Part shown: one piece after another, positions 1-6,484 of the stretch
Numbering within the stretch: position 1 is the first letter of the stretch
Layout of the letters: every line of letters begins with the position of its first letter
Source of the DNA: Streptomyces sp. TLI_105
Lineage (GTDB): Bacteria > Actinomycetota > Actinomycetes > Streptomycetales > Streptomycetaceae
DNA length: 64,000 bases
Direction: 5' to 3'
Assembly: GCF_900105415.1 (NCBI RefSeq)
Contig: NZ_FNSM01000001.1
Span: 3,262,501-3,326,500, forward strand
Translations under genes and position numbers: made by a program
Notes under the pieces: generated by a model
Seen by the model: the letters and a program-made list of their open reading frames with translations, nothing else
Told to the model about the DNA's origin: nothing
The model's database searches: none

Positions 1-266
1 GCACGACGGCGGCGACACGCGTCGGGGTGGGCGCCGGACGGGTCGAGGTGATCGTCCCGAAGAGCGCGGTGGTGAAGCTGCACGCCCAGGTGGGCCTGGG
101 CGATCTGCAGCTGCCGGGCGCGCCCGCCGGCGACATCGACATCGCGCCGGACCGCGACGTGACCCGGACGCTCACCCCGCCGGCCGGGACCACCCCGGCG
201 GGCACCCTGGACCTCTCGCTGGAGGTCGGACTCGGACAGGTGGAGGTCACCCGTGCTGCTTCATGA
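1..266 (+). CDS. C-terminal fragment of a PspC/LiaF-like membrane stress protein
   Basis: The reading frame is open at the left edge, so only the last 87 or so residues are present. What remains is a beta-rich domain with two repeats of a pattern VGxGxxxVxVP / VGLGxLxLPG / VGLGQVEV, typical of the C-terminal domain of LiaF and of PspC-domain proteins (DUF2154/DUF4097-like). In those families this domain follows membrane helices and takes part in envelope-stress signalling. The stop codon lies 14 bases inside the next gene, so translation of the two is probably coupled. The family call rests on a short fragment; the N-terminal PspC domain is outside the window. Confidence 0.55.
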   Translation, partial: TTAATRVGVGAGRVEVIVPKSAVVKLHAQVGLGDLQLPGAPAGDIDIAPDRDVTRTLTPPAGTTPAGTLDLSLEVGLGQVEVTRAAS

Positions 267-513
267 GTTCCGCCCCGGCCGGCTGCTGGTCGGCCTGACC
301 GCCCTCGCCCTGGCCGCGGCCTACGCGGGCGACGCCGCCGACGCCTGGGCGACCCCGTGGTACGCGGTGATCCCCGTGCTCTGCGGCGGCCTCGGCATCG
401 CCGCCCTCGCGACCTGGGTCGCCTATCGAATACGGCGTCGTTCGGCGAGGAGCCGGTCCAGCGAGAGCACCGGGGCCCCGGCCAGCAGCAGCGGGAGCCA
501 GGACATCAGATAG
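253..513 (+). CDS. small membrane protein of unknown function, 86 aa
   Basis: GTG start that overlaps the end of the preceding gene by 14 bases, so it probably belongs to the same operon. The protein has two hydrophobic segments (about residues 11-25 and 35-57) followed by an Arg-rich stretch (RIRRR) and a Ser-rich tail, so it looks like a two-helix membrane protein with a cytoplasmic basic tail. No family recognised. Its last 30 codons overlap the convergent DoxX gene on the other strand, so the tail composition is constrained by the opposite gene. Confidence 0.6.
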   Translation: MLLHEFRPGRLLVGLTALALAAAYAGDAADAWATPWYAVIPVLCGGLGIAALATWVAYRIRRRSARSRSSESTGAPASSSGSQDIR

Positions 514-1103
514 GCCAGGTCGTTGCCGAGGTAGTACGGGTGCACCTGCCAGCTCACGGTCAGCCAGAGGCTCAGCGAGATCAGCGCGCCGCCGAGCGCC
601 GCCAGTCGGGCGAAGAGACCGAAGAGGGTCCCGAGCCCGACGGCGAGCTCGCCGAAGGCGATGGCGTAGCCGAAGCCGGCCGGGTTCTTGAGGGCGAGGT
701 CGACGAGGGCGGGGATCGCGGAGCTATCGCGGACACCGCGCATCATCTCGCCGATGGAGCCGCTGCCCGTGTCGGCGAAGAAGGCGGAGTCGGTGAGCTT
801 GTCGAGTCCGGCGTAGATGAAGGTGACCCCGAGGAAGATCCTCAGCGGAAGGAGGGCGTAGCGGGAGGCGGTCGCCTTCCACAGGTCGAAGGTGGTCTTC
901 CCCTCGGCGAAACGCCCACCGGTCCCGCCCGGGCCGCCGGTGCCGATCCCGCCCAGGTCGCCGGTGCCGGGCCCGTCCGCGCCGCCGGTGCGGCCGGCCC
1001 CGGTCGGGCTGCCCGTACCGCCGGTCCCGCCCGAGGCACCGGTGCCTCCGGTCCGGCTCGGGTCGTCGCCCGTGTCGTGTGGTCGGTCCGTCTGTCCCGT
1101 CAT
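423..1103 (-). CDS. DoxX family membrane protein
   Basis: 226 aa. Residues 1-62 are a Gly/Thr/Pro-rich low-complexity leader; the rest has four hydrophobic segments (about 82-103, 138-160, 165-187, 193-214) with the DoxX signature region around LRIFLGVTFIYAGLDKL. DoxX proteins are four-helix inner-membrane proteins; mycobacterial DoxX works with superoxide dismutase and thiosulfate sulfurtransferase in redox protection, but the Streptomyces members are not characterised. A GAGAGG ribosome binding site lies upstream of the ATG. The 3' end overlaps the convergent small membrane gene by 91 bases. Confidence 0.85.
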   Translation of the reverse strand: MTGQTDRPHDTGDDPSRTGGTGASGGTGGTGSPTGAGRTGGADGPGTGDLGGIGTGGPGGTGGRFAEGKTTFDLWKATASRYALLPLRIFLGVTFIYAGLDKLTDSAFFADTGSGSIGEMMRGVRDSSAIPALVDLALKNPAGFGYAIAFGELAVGLGTLFGLFARLAALGGALISLSLWLTVSWQVHPYYLGNDLAYLMSWLPLLLAGAPVLSLDRLLAERRRIR

Positions 1104-1194
1104 CGTCGGTCACCTCTCCACGCCCCGGACGACTGTTCGCGGAACGATTCTCCTCGCACCCGGCGCCGGAGACACGGGAAGGGGGCCCGGACGC

Positions 1195-2436
1195 TCAGTC
1201 CATGACGTCGATCGTGACCCGGTTGGTCTCCACGCCGGCCGCCGTGACGACCGAGACCTCCACCCGGCCCGGTTCCACGTCCGCCGGGAGGGGGACGGTC
1301 AGGGTCGCGTCGGTGGGGTTGGCGAAGCCGCCCGGGACCGGGACCAGCGGCACGTGGGCGTGGACGGGGCCGATGCGGACGACCAGACGGGTCAGCGGGT
1401 CGGGGGCACCGGCGCCGGGCGGGACGAAGCCGCAGCCGCGGATCTCGATGTCGTCGCCCGTGCGGATCGGGGCGTCGAGGTCGCCCGCCTCCCGGGACCG
1501 GACCACGGAGTGGATCGTGGGGCGGACGCCCTCGGTGACCTTCGCGGCGAGGTGCCAGGCCGCCGAGACGCCGACGAACAGCACGAGGGACCAGGGCACC
1601 TCGGGCAGCCGGTCGGGGTCGCGGACCAGACCGACGGCGGCCAGGGCGAGGACGGCGCCGGAGACGAGGAGGTACTGCACGTCGGCGAGGGCGGCCCGGC
1701 CGCTGTCGTCGCAGACCAGGTCGGCGGCGCGCGGACGGTCGGCCCGCACCTTCTGGAGGCGGCCGGCCGCGATCCCCCGTGCGACGACGAGACGGGCGGT
1801 GACGGTGACGGAGGCGACGAGGGCGAGGACGGTCAGCAGGCCGGCGCCCCGGGCCAGGCCGAAGGCGGTCGCGCCGGGCGACCGGAAGGCCAGGAAGAGG
1901 AGGGTGAAGCCGAGGAACAGCAGCCAGCCGGCGGCGACGGCGCGGGTGGTGGAGAGCCGGTTGTCCTCGCCGATCAGCGGGGCGAGAAGACCGCCCCGGG
2001 CGCGGTGGACGTGGGCGGCGGCGCTGAGGAGGACGGCGAGGACCAGGGCGGTGCAGAGGCCGGCCGTGCGGGCGCCGGTCCAGCCGCCGCCGATGGCGGT
2101 GAGGGCCTGGCCGAGGAGAAGGGCGAGGACGGCGCCCCAGACAGCGCCGAGACCGCCGCGGCGTACGCGGTCGAGCCAGGCGAGCCCGGCTTCCCGGCCG
2201 CGCACGGCCACCGCGCGGGCGGACTGGGCGAGCTCGTCGGATACCCACTGGCGGGCGGCGACCGGCGAGTGGGCGACGGCCGCGGGGACGCCGTGTCCGG
2301 CGGCGAGCTCGTCGCGCCGGGCCAGGAAGGCGGCGACGGCGCGCCGGTGCCCGGCCTGCCCGCAGTGGGCGCAGCCGGCGCAGGCCGTCGCGTGCTCGCC
2401 GTACTGTCTCGCCTCTTGAACCGCCACGGTGCTCAC
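1195..2436 (-). CDS. polytopic membrane protein with Cys-rich N-terminus and TIG-like C-terminal domain
   Basis: About 413 aa from the GTG at 2436; in-frame starts further upstream, including a GTG at 2448 and one near 2580, are possible but give an atypical N-terminus. Residues 18-30 hold a CxxCxxC-type cluster (ACAGCAHCGQAGH) that could bind zinc. Six hydrophobic segments follow (about 95-117, 124-144, 165-185, 200-218, 257-272, 280-297). The last roughly 100 residues are beta-rich (GDDIEIRGCGF, ending in VEVSVVTAAGVETNRVTIDV) and resemble an IPT/TIG-like immunoglobulin fold. No function recognised. It lies in the same direction as the DoxX gene, 91 bases upstream of it. Confidence 0.6.
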   Translation of the reverse strand: MSTVAVQEARQYGEHATACAGCAHCGQAGHRRAVAAFLARRDELAAGHGVPAAVAHSPVAARQWVSDELAQSARAVAVRGREAGLAWLDRVRRGGLGAVWGAVLALLLGQALTAIGGGWTGARTAGLCTALVLAVLLSAAAHVHRARGGLLAPLIGEDNRLSTTRAVAAGWLLFLGFTLLFLAFRSPGATAFGLARGAGLLTVLALVASVTVTARLVVARGIAAGRLQKVRADRPRAADLVCDDSGRAALADVQYLLVSGAVLALAAVGLVRDPDRLPEVPWSLVLFVGVSAAWHLAAKVTEGVRPTIHSVVRSREAGDLDAPIRTGDDIEIRGCGFVPPGAGAPDPLTRLVVRIGPVHAHVPLVPVPGGFANPTDATLTVPLPADVEPGRVEVSVVTAAGVETNRVTIDVMD

Positions 2437-2613
2437 TCCCGAGCTCACTTCACGGCCCGCGTGGATGCGTACCGGAGCGCCCCGAAGGGCCAACCAACCG
2501 TTGATTCCACGGAATTGTGCCGTACCGGCGGCTCTCGCGCCCGCCGCGTGCGCCCCGCCGGAGAGTGATTGCCGCGCCATCTCATTGACGTACAGAAGGG
2601 TGAAGCGATGGTG

Positions 2614-3402
2614 TTACGACAGGAGTTCGGGGTCCGTTCGGCTGATCCTGCGCCACAGGGGCTGGTAGTTGATCCAGGCGACGAGGTCGCTGCCGAGCTG
2701 TTCCCGGGTGGCGACCGCCTCGCGGTGGTCGATGAGCACCGGCTTGCCGGCCGCCCGCGCGGTGAGCTGCACCTGGGCGCAGCGTTCGAGGGCGATGAAC
2801 CACCAGGCGGCCGCGTCGACGGAGGTGCCGACGGTGAGCAGGCCGTGGTTGCGGAGCACGATCGCCTTGAAGGTGCCGAGGGCGACGGCGATCCGGCGGC
2901 CTTCCTCGGCGTCCACGGTGACGCCGGTGTAGGCGTCGTAGAGGGCGTGGTCCTGGTAGAAGGCGCAGGCCTCCTGGGTGATCGGGTCGAGGAGTTCGCC
3001 GAGCGCGGCGAGGGCCCGGCCGTGGACGGAGTGGGTGTGGGCGACGGCGACGGCGTCGGGCCGGGCGCGGTGGACCTGGGCGTGGACGGTGAAGGCGGCC
3101 TGGTTGACGTGGTGGCCGCCCCGGACGACCTGTCCGTCGCCGTTGACCAGGATGAGGTCGCTCGCGGTGAGCTCCTCGAAGGGGGCTCCGAAGGGGTTCA
3201 CCCAGAAGCAGTCGGGGTGCTCCGGGTCGCGGGCGGTGATGTGGCCCGAGACGCCCTCCTCGTACCCGAGCCGCCCGAAGATCCGGAGCGCGCCGACGAG
3301 CCGCTGCTTGCGGTGGGTGCGTTCCTCCTCGGCCGTCGCGTGGACGGGCGGCAGGGCGAAGTGGAGCCGTTCGACGGGGACGGGGTCCGGTATCACGCTC
3401 AT
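2614..3402 (-). CDS. class II aldolase/adducin family protein
   Basis: 262 aa, the usual length for the family. The aldolase II zinc site is visible as HTHSVHG and a third His in LRNHGLL; VSGHITARDP and FWVNPFG match substrate-binding loops. Relatives include L-fuculose-phosphate aldolase, L-ribulose-5-phosphate epimerase and adducin-like proteins of unknown substrate; this long actinobacterial type has no assigned substrate. The ATG is preceded by TACCTT and seven bases, so the mRNA is probably leaderless. It is a single gene, with guaA downstream on the same strand. Confidence 0.85.
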   Translation of the reverse strand: MSVIPDPVPVERLHFALPPVHATAEEERTHRKQRLVGALRIFGRLGYEEGVSGHITARDPEHPDCFWVNPFGAPFEELTASDLILVNGDGQVVRGGHHVNQAAFTVHAQVHRARPDAVAVAHTHSVHGRALAALGELLDPITQEACAFYQDHALYDAYTGVTVDAEEGRRIAVALGTFKAIVLRNHGLLTVGTSVDAAAWWFIALERCAQVQLTARAAGKPVLIDHREAVATREQLGSDLVAWINYQPLWRRISRTDPELLS

Positions 3403-3409
3403 GCGCCGG

Positions 3410-3415
3410 AAGGTA
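3410..3415 (-). promoter_or_regulatory. -10 element for a leaderless transcript of the aldolase gene
   Basis: TACCTT on the minus strand, seven bases upstream of the ATG at 3402, with no ribosome binding site between. This spacing puts the transcription start at or next to the A of the ATG. Inference from spacing only. Confidence 0.5.
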
Positions 3416-3441
3416 ACGCCCGGCCGGTCAAGTCACCAGGG

Positions 3442-3516
3442 TCCGGACGGACATCCCCCCATCCCGCACCCCGCATCCCACACCCCGCACCCCGCCTGAG
3501 TCCGGACGGACATCCC
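3442..3516. repeat. pair of 16-bp direct repeats in the aldolase-guaA intergenic region
   Basis: TCCGGACGGACATCCC occurs at 3442-3457 and again at 3501-3516. The 43 bases between are C-rich with repeated CACCCCGCA/CATCCCA units, which looks like replication-slippage sequence. Each repeat contains the TCCGGA palindrome. No function can be assigned. Confidence 0.7.
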
Positions 3517-3530
3517 GGCCGGGAAGCGGC

Positions 3531-3566
3531 GAGGCCGCCGCCCCGGGGTGCGGGGACGGCGGCCTC
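3531..3566 (-). terminator. guaA: terminator hairpin downstream of guaA
   Basis: GAGGCCGCCG(T)CCCC pairs with GGGGCGGCGGCCTC around a short loop, with one bulged base, 19 bases past the guaA stop. There is no T-run, as is usual for Streptomyces terminators. Confidence 0.65.
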
Positions 3567-3584
3567 GTGCGCGTGCGGGAGGGC

Positions 3585-5177
3585 TTACTCCCACTCGATG
3601 GTGCCCGGCGGCTTGCTCGTGACGTCGAGGACGACACGGTTCACGTCGGCGACCTCGTTGGTGATGCGGGTCGAGATCTTGGCGAGCACCTCGTAGGGCA
3701 GGCGCGACCAGTCGGCCGTCATGGCGTCCTCGGAGGAGACGGGACGCAGCACGATCGGGTGACCGTAGGTGCGGCCGTCGCCCTGGACGCCCACGGAGCG
3801 GACGTCCGCGAGGAGGACGACCGGGCACTGCCAGATGTCGCGGTCGAGGCCGGCCGCGGTGAGCTCCTCGCGGGCGATGGCGTCGGCCTCGCGCAGCAGG
3901 TCCAGGCGCTCCTTGGTGACCTCGCCGACGATGCGGATGCCGAGGCCGGGGCCGGGGAACGGCTGGCGCTGGACGATCTCCTCGGGCAGGCCGAGCTCCT
4001 GGCCGACCATCCGGACCTCGTCCTTGAACAGCTGGCGCAGCGGCTCGACGAGCTCGAACTCGATGTCGTCGGGGAGGCCGCCCACGTTGTGGTGGGACTT
4101 GATGTTGGCCGTGCCGGTGCCGCCGCCGGACTCGACGATGTCCGGGTAGAGCGTGCCCTGGACGAGGAAGGCGACCTCGGGGCCCTCCTCCTGGAGGATC
4201 TCCAGCTGGGCCTGCTCGAAGACGCGGATGAACTCGCGGCCGATGATCTTCCGCTTGGTCTCCGGGTCGGAGACGCCGGCGAGCGCGTCGAGGAAGCGCT
4301 CCTGCGCGTCGACGACCTTCAGGTTGGCGCCGGTGGCGGCCACGAAGTCCTTCTCGACCTGCTCGGTCTCGCCCTTGCGCATCAGACCGTGGTCGACGTA
4401 GACGCAGGTGAGCTGCGAGCCGATGGCCTTCTGCACGAGCGCGGCGGCCACGGCGGAGTCGACGCCGCCGGAGAGACCGCAGATGGCGCGCTTGGTGCCG
4501 ACCTGGGCGCGGATGGCCGCGACCTGCTCCTCGATCACGTTGCCCGTGGTCCAGCTGGGCTCGATGCCGGCGCCGCGGTAGAGGAAGTGCTCGAGGATCT
4601 GCTGGCCGTGCGTGGAGTGCAGCACCTCGGGGTGGTACTGGACGCCGTACAGCTTCTTCTCGTCGTTCTCGAAGGCGGCGACCGGCACGACGTCCGTGGA
4701 GGCGGTGACGGTGAAGCCCTCGGGGGCGGCGGAGCAGGCGTCGCCGTGCGACATCCACACGGACTGCTCGACCGGGGTGCCCTCGAAGAGGGTGGAGCCG
4801 GCCTTGGAGACGTGCAGCGGGGTCCGGCCGTACTCGCGGGCGCCGGTGTTGTCGACGGTGCCACCGAGGGTCGTCGCCATCAGCTGGAAGCCGTAGCACA
4901 TGCCGAAGACGGGGACGCCCGCCTCGAAGAGCTCGCGGTCGAGGCGGGGGGCGCCCTCGGCGTACACGGAGGACGGGCCGCCGGAGAGGATGATCGCCTT
5001 CGGCTTCTTGGCCAGCATCTCGGCCACCGGCATGGTGGACGGGACGATCTCGCTGTAGACCCGCGCCTCACGGACGCGACGGGCGATGAGCTGGGCGTAC
5101 TGGGCGCCGAAGTCGACAACGAGGACTACGTCCGGGTTGGAGACGTCGGGCGCGGCAGCGGGAGTCGCTGATGACAC
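3585..5177 (-). CDS. guaA: GMP synthase (glutamine-hydrolysing)
   Basis: 530 aa. It converts XMP to GMP using glutamine and ATP, the last step of de novo guanine nucleotide synthesis, in the cytoplasm. The N-terminal class I amidotransferase domain shows the nucleophile in GMCYGFQLM (about residue 95) and the His-Glu pair in QYHPEVLH. The ATP pyrophosphatase domain has the PP-loop [12 protein letters not shown] (about 238-249). The C-terminal dimerisation domain ends in the usual KPPGTIEWE. The start is a GTG (GTGTCATCA) with GGAAGG upstream. guaB and guaB3, acting one step earlier, lie about 17 kb away. Transcription diverges from the chorismate mutase leader. Confidence 0.97.
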   Translation of the reverse strand: MSSATPAAAPDVSNPDVVLVVDFGAQYAQLIARRVREARVYSEIVPSTMPVAEMLAKKPKAIILSGGPSSVYAEGAPRLDRELFEAGVPVFGMCYGFQLMATTLGGTVDNTGAREYGRTPLHVSKAGSTLFEGTPVEQSVWMSHGDACSAAPEGFTVTASTDVVPVAAFENDEKKLYGVQYHPEVLHSTHGQQILEHFLYRGAGIEPSWTTGNVIEEQVAAIRAQVGTKRAICGLSGGVDSAVAAALVQKAIGSQLTCVYVDHGLMRKGETEQVEKDFVAATGANLKVVDAQERFLDALAGVSDPETKRKIIGREFIRVFEQAQLEILQEEGPEVAFLVQGTLYPDIVESGGGTGTANIKSHHNVGGLPDDIEFELVEPLRQLFKDEVRMVGQELGLPEEIVQRQPFPGPGLGIRIVGEVTKERLDLLREADAIAREELTAAGLDRDIWQCPVVLLADVRSVGVQGDGRTYGHPIVLRPVSSEDAMTADWSRLPYEVLAKISTRITNEVADVNRVVLDVTSKPPGTIEWE

Positions 5178-5282
5178 TACGGCGGCCTTCCGGCGGTAGG
5201 AGAGGTTTCCCTGGTGAGGTTTCCCGAGGGGTCCGGAGCGGTCCTGAGGGTTCCCTCGAAAGGGGGGCTATTTGTCGATTCT

Positions 5283-5296
5283 ACCGGCGCGCCGGT
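5283..5296. promoter_or_regulatory. 14-bp perfect palindrome in the guaA / chorismate-mutase divergent region
   Basis: ACCGGCGCGCCGGT is self-complementary. It sits between the divergent guaA gene and the aromatic leader, immediately upstream (in guaA sense) of a possible -10 TAGAAT at 5278-5283. It could be an operator for guaA; the binding protein is unknown. Confidence 0.35.
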
Positions 5297-5327
5297 GAAT
5301 CTTTTCGTCTCACCATCCGAACCCGGG

Positions 5328-5358
5328 TTGTGACGGGGTGCACGAAGGGGGCCATACT
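5328..5358 (+). promoter_or_regulatory. promoter of the aromatic leader transcript
   Basis: TTGTGA (5328-5333) and CATACT (5353-5358) are separated by 19 bases. The -10 ends six bases before the ATG of the leader peptide at 5365, so the predicted start point is the A of that ATG and the mRNA is leaderless. Confidence 0.5.
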
Positions 5359-5364
5359 GTCGCC

Positions 5365-5436
5365 ATGCGCAAGCACCCGACCTTCGTCTTTACCTATGGC
5401 AACCGGCCCACCGGCTGCCATGGTCGTGCTGCTTGA
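5365..5436 (+). CDS. 23-residue leader peptide with Phe/Tyr codons upstream of chorismate mutase
   Basis: An open frame ATG to TGA reads MRKHPTFVFTYG followed by NRPTGCHGRAA. Codons 7, 9 and 11 are TTC, TTT and TAT; TTT and TAT are very rare in high-GC Streptomyces genes, so stalling at low charged Phe- or Tyr-tRNA is plausible. The frame starts exactly where transcription should start (leaderless). It is followed by a hairpin covering the end of the aromatic codons and then by a strong GC hairpin before the chorismate mutase gene. This is the architecture of an amino-acid attenuator. Function inferred; coding is supported by rare codons, promoter position and downstream gene identity. Confidence 0.6.
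   Translation: MRKHPTFVFTYGNRPTGCHGRAA
5396..5421 (+). promoter_or_regulatory. leader hairpin (possible pause or anti-terminator partner)
   Basis: ATGGCA pairs with TGCCAT, with CCGG/CCGG pairing inside around a short loop. It begins right after the Phe-Val-Phe-Thr-Tyr codons of the leader peptide, where a stalled ribosome would cover or free its left arm. Confidence 0.5.
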
Positions 5437-5461
5437 GCTACTGACAAGCGACTTCCCAGGC

Positions 5462-5486
5462 GCCCCGGGCCGACAAGGCCCGGGGC
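5462..5486 (+). terminator. intrinsic-type terminator/attenuator before chorismate mutase
   Basis: GCCCCGGGCC pairs perfectly with GGCCCGGGGC around a five-base loop (GACAA), followed by the T-containing stretch GTTCTGCTTGTCT. It lies between the leader peptide stop and the chorismate mutase start, so it would cut transcription before the enzyme gene unless prevented from forming. Confidence 0.65.
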
Positions 5487-5552
5487 GTTCTGCTTGTCTC
5501 CGGGCGATGTCGCCCCGGGGCTCCGGACCCGACACCACGAGGAGCCCCCGCC

Positions 5553-5843
5553 GTGACCACGAAGACCATCACCGAGCAGACCGGCGCCCGCACCGACGAG
5601 GCGGCGACGCTGATCGGCGACGCCCGCGAGCGCATCGACGCCCTCGACGACCGGATCATCGGCCTCATCCAGGAGCGGATGGCCATCTCGACCGTCATCC
5701 AGGAGGCCCGGATCTCCTCGGGCGGCCGCCGGGTGAACCTGGCCCGCGAGATGGAGGTCCTCGGCCACTACAGGGACGCGCTGGGCAAGCCGGGCACGGC
5801 GCTGGCGATGACGATGCTGGAGCTGTGCCGGGGCCGCATCTGA
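5553..5843 (+). CDS. chorismate mutase (AroQ type)
   Basis: 96 aa, all-helical AroQ class, length typical of stand-alone actinobacterial chorismate mutases. It converts chorismate to prephenate, the first committed step to Phe and Tyr. RERIDALDDRIIGLIQERM is the family helix 1, with the Arg and Asp positions used in the active site; VNLAREMEVLGHYR supplies further charged residues. GTG start with GAGGAG eight bases upstream. The gene follows a leader peptide rich in aromatic codons and a terminator hairpin, so it is likely regulated by attenuation. Confidence 0.9.
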   Translation: MTTKTITEQTGARTDEAATLIGDARERIDALDDRIIGLIQERMAISTVIQEARISSGGRRVNLAREMEVLGHYRDALGKPGTALAMTMLELCRGRI

Positions 5844-6268
5844 GGGACACGGCCCCCGGAACGCATCCGGGTGCGTGCCCGTACCCGAGTTCGGTACGGC
5901 TCTCACCCGTACGGCGCGTGACCGGCTCCGGTCGGGCTTCGTTGGTCCGGTTGTCCGTGCCAGCCAGGGGCGGGCCCGAAAGAAACCACGCGTGGCTTCG
6001 CTGGGGCGTGTGGCGTACCTCTCGGGTACGTCGTGGGACCTCGCACCAGCGCACGTGACCGGACAGCAGGGGACAGCAGCCCGGTCACCCAGAAAGGGCG
6101 GTCGGTCCCGGGGACGCCCGGGGCCGGCCGCAACCGGCCGATCTCCCGATCCTCCCCGTCCCCCTGATCCCCGATCCCGCCATCCCCGATCCCCTCCCCC
6201 CGCGGCGCAACCCCCCGGCGCCGCCCCGCTCGGCACCGCAGCTGCCCTGACGCCGGTGCCGACCCCGA

Positions 6269-6307
6269 GGGCCCCGCGCCGCGACCGGAATCGCGAGCGC
6301 GGGGCCC
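6269..6307 (+). terminator. hairpin followed by TTCTT
   Basis: GGGCCCCGCGC pairs with GCGCGGGGCCC, with additional GCGA/TCGC pairing in the loop, followed by TTCTT. It lies 425 bases past the chorismate mutase stop, so it either ends a long 3' UTR or belongs to an unrecognised small transcript. Confidence 0.55.
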
Positions 6308-6342
6308 TTCTTCGTACCCGGCGCCACACCCCGCCACGGGAA

Positions 6343-6356
6343 GTGACGCGCGTCAC
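6343..6356. promoter_or_regulatory. palindrome resembling a BldD box
   Basis: GTGACGCGCGTCAC is a perfect palindrome. With its flanks it reads AGTGA-N6-TCACA, close to the published BldD recognition pattern AGTgA-(n)m-TCACc. The transcript it would control is not clear: an AT-richer stretch ending in a terminator lies just downstream on the plus strand. Confidence 0.35.
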
Positions 6357-6430
6357 ACAAAGATCCTGTGCAACCGCTACAACCAATGGCAGGGGTCGAA
6401 GGTCATCTATGCAGCAACACCAAAAGCCGG

Positions 6431-6466
6431 AAGGGCGCTGCACTCGGAGGGGGGTGCAGCGCCCTT
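6431..6466. terminator. bidirectional terminator downstream of the GMC oxidoreductase gene
   Basis: AAGGGCGCTGCAC pairs perfectly with GTGCAGCGCCCTT around a G-rich loop, followed on the plus strand by TTCT. On the minus strand it lies 18 bases past the stop of the GMC oxidoreductase gene. Confidence 0.75.
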
Positions 6467-6484
6467 TCTGTGCACCGGTGGCGT

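Larger units (their letters stand above)
5844..6484. other. 641-base intergenic region with two hairpins and a palindrome
   Basis: No convincing coding frame. It holds a terminator-like hairpin at 6269-6307, a perfect 14-base palindrome at 6343-6356, an AT-richer stretch 6351-6430 unlike its surroundings, and a second hairpin at 6431-6466. The stretch between palindrome and second hairpin could encode a small RNA of about 100 bases on the plus strand. The C-rich segment 6130-6210 is low complexity. Confidence 0.5.

Noticed and set aside
5178..5364. T-box or riboswitch before chorismate mutase
   Set aside because: The transcript appears to start at 5365, and the structure fits a leader peptide attenuator; no T-box or known aptamer motif is visible.
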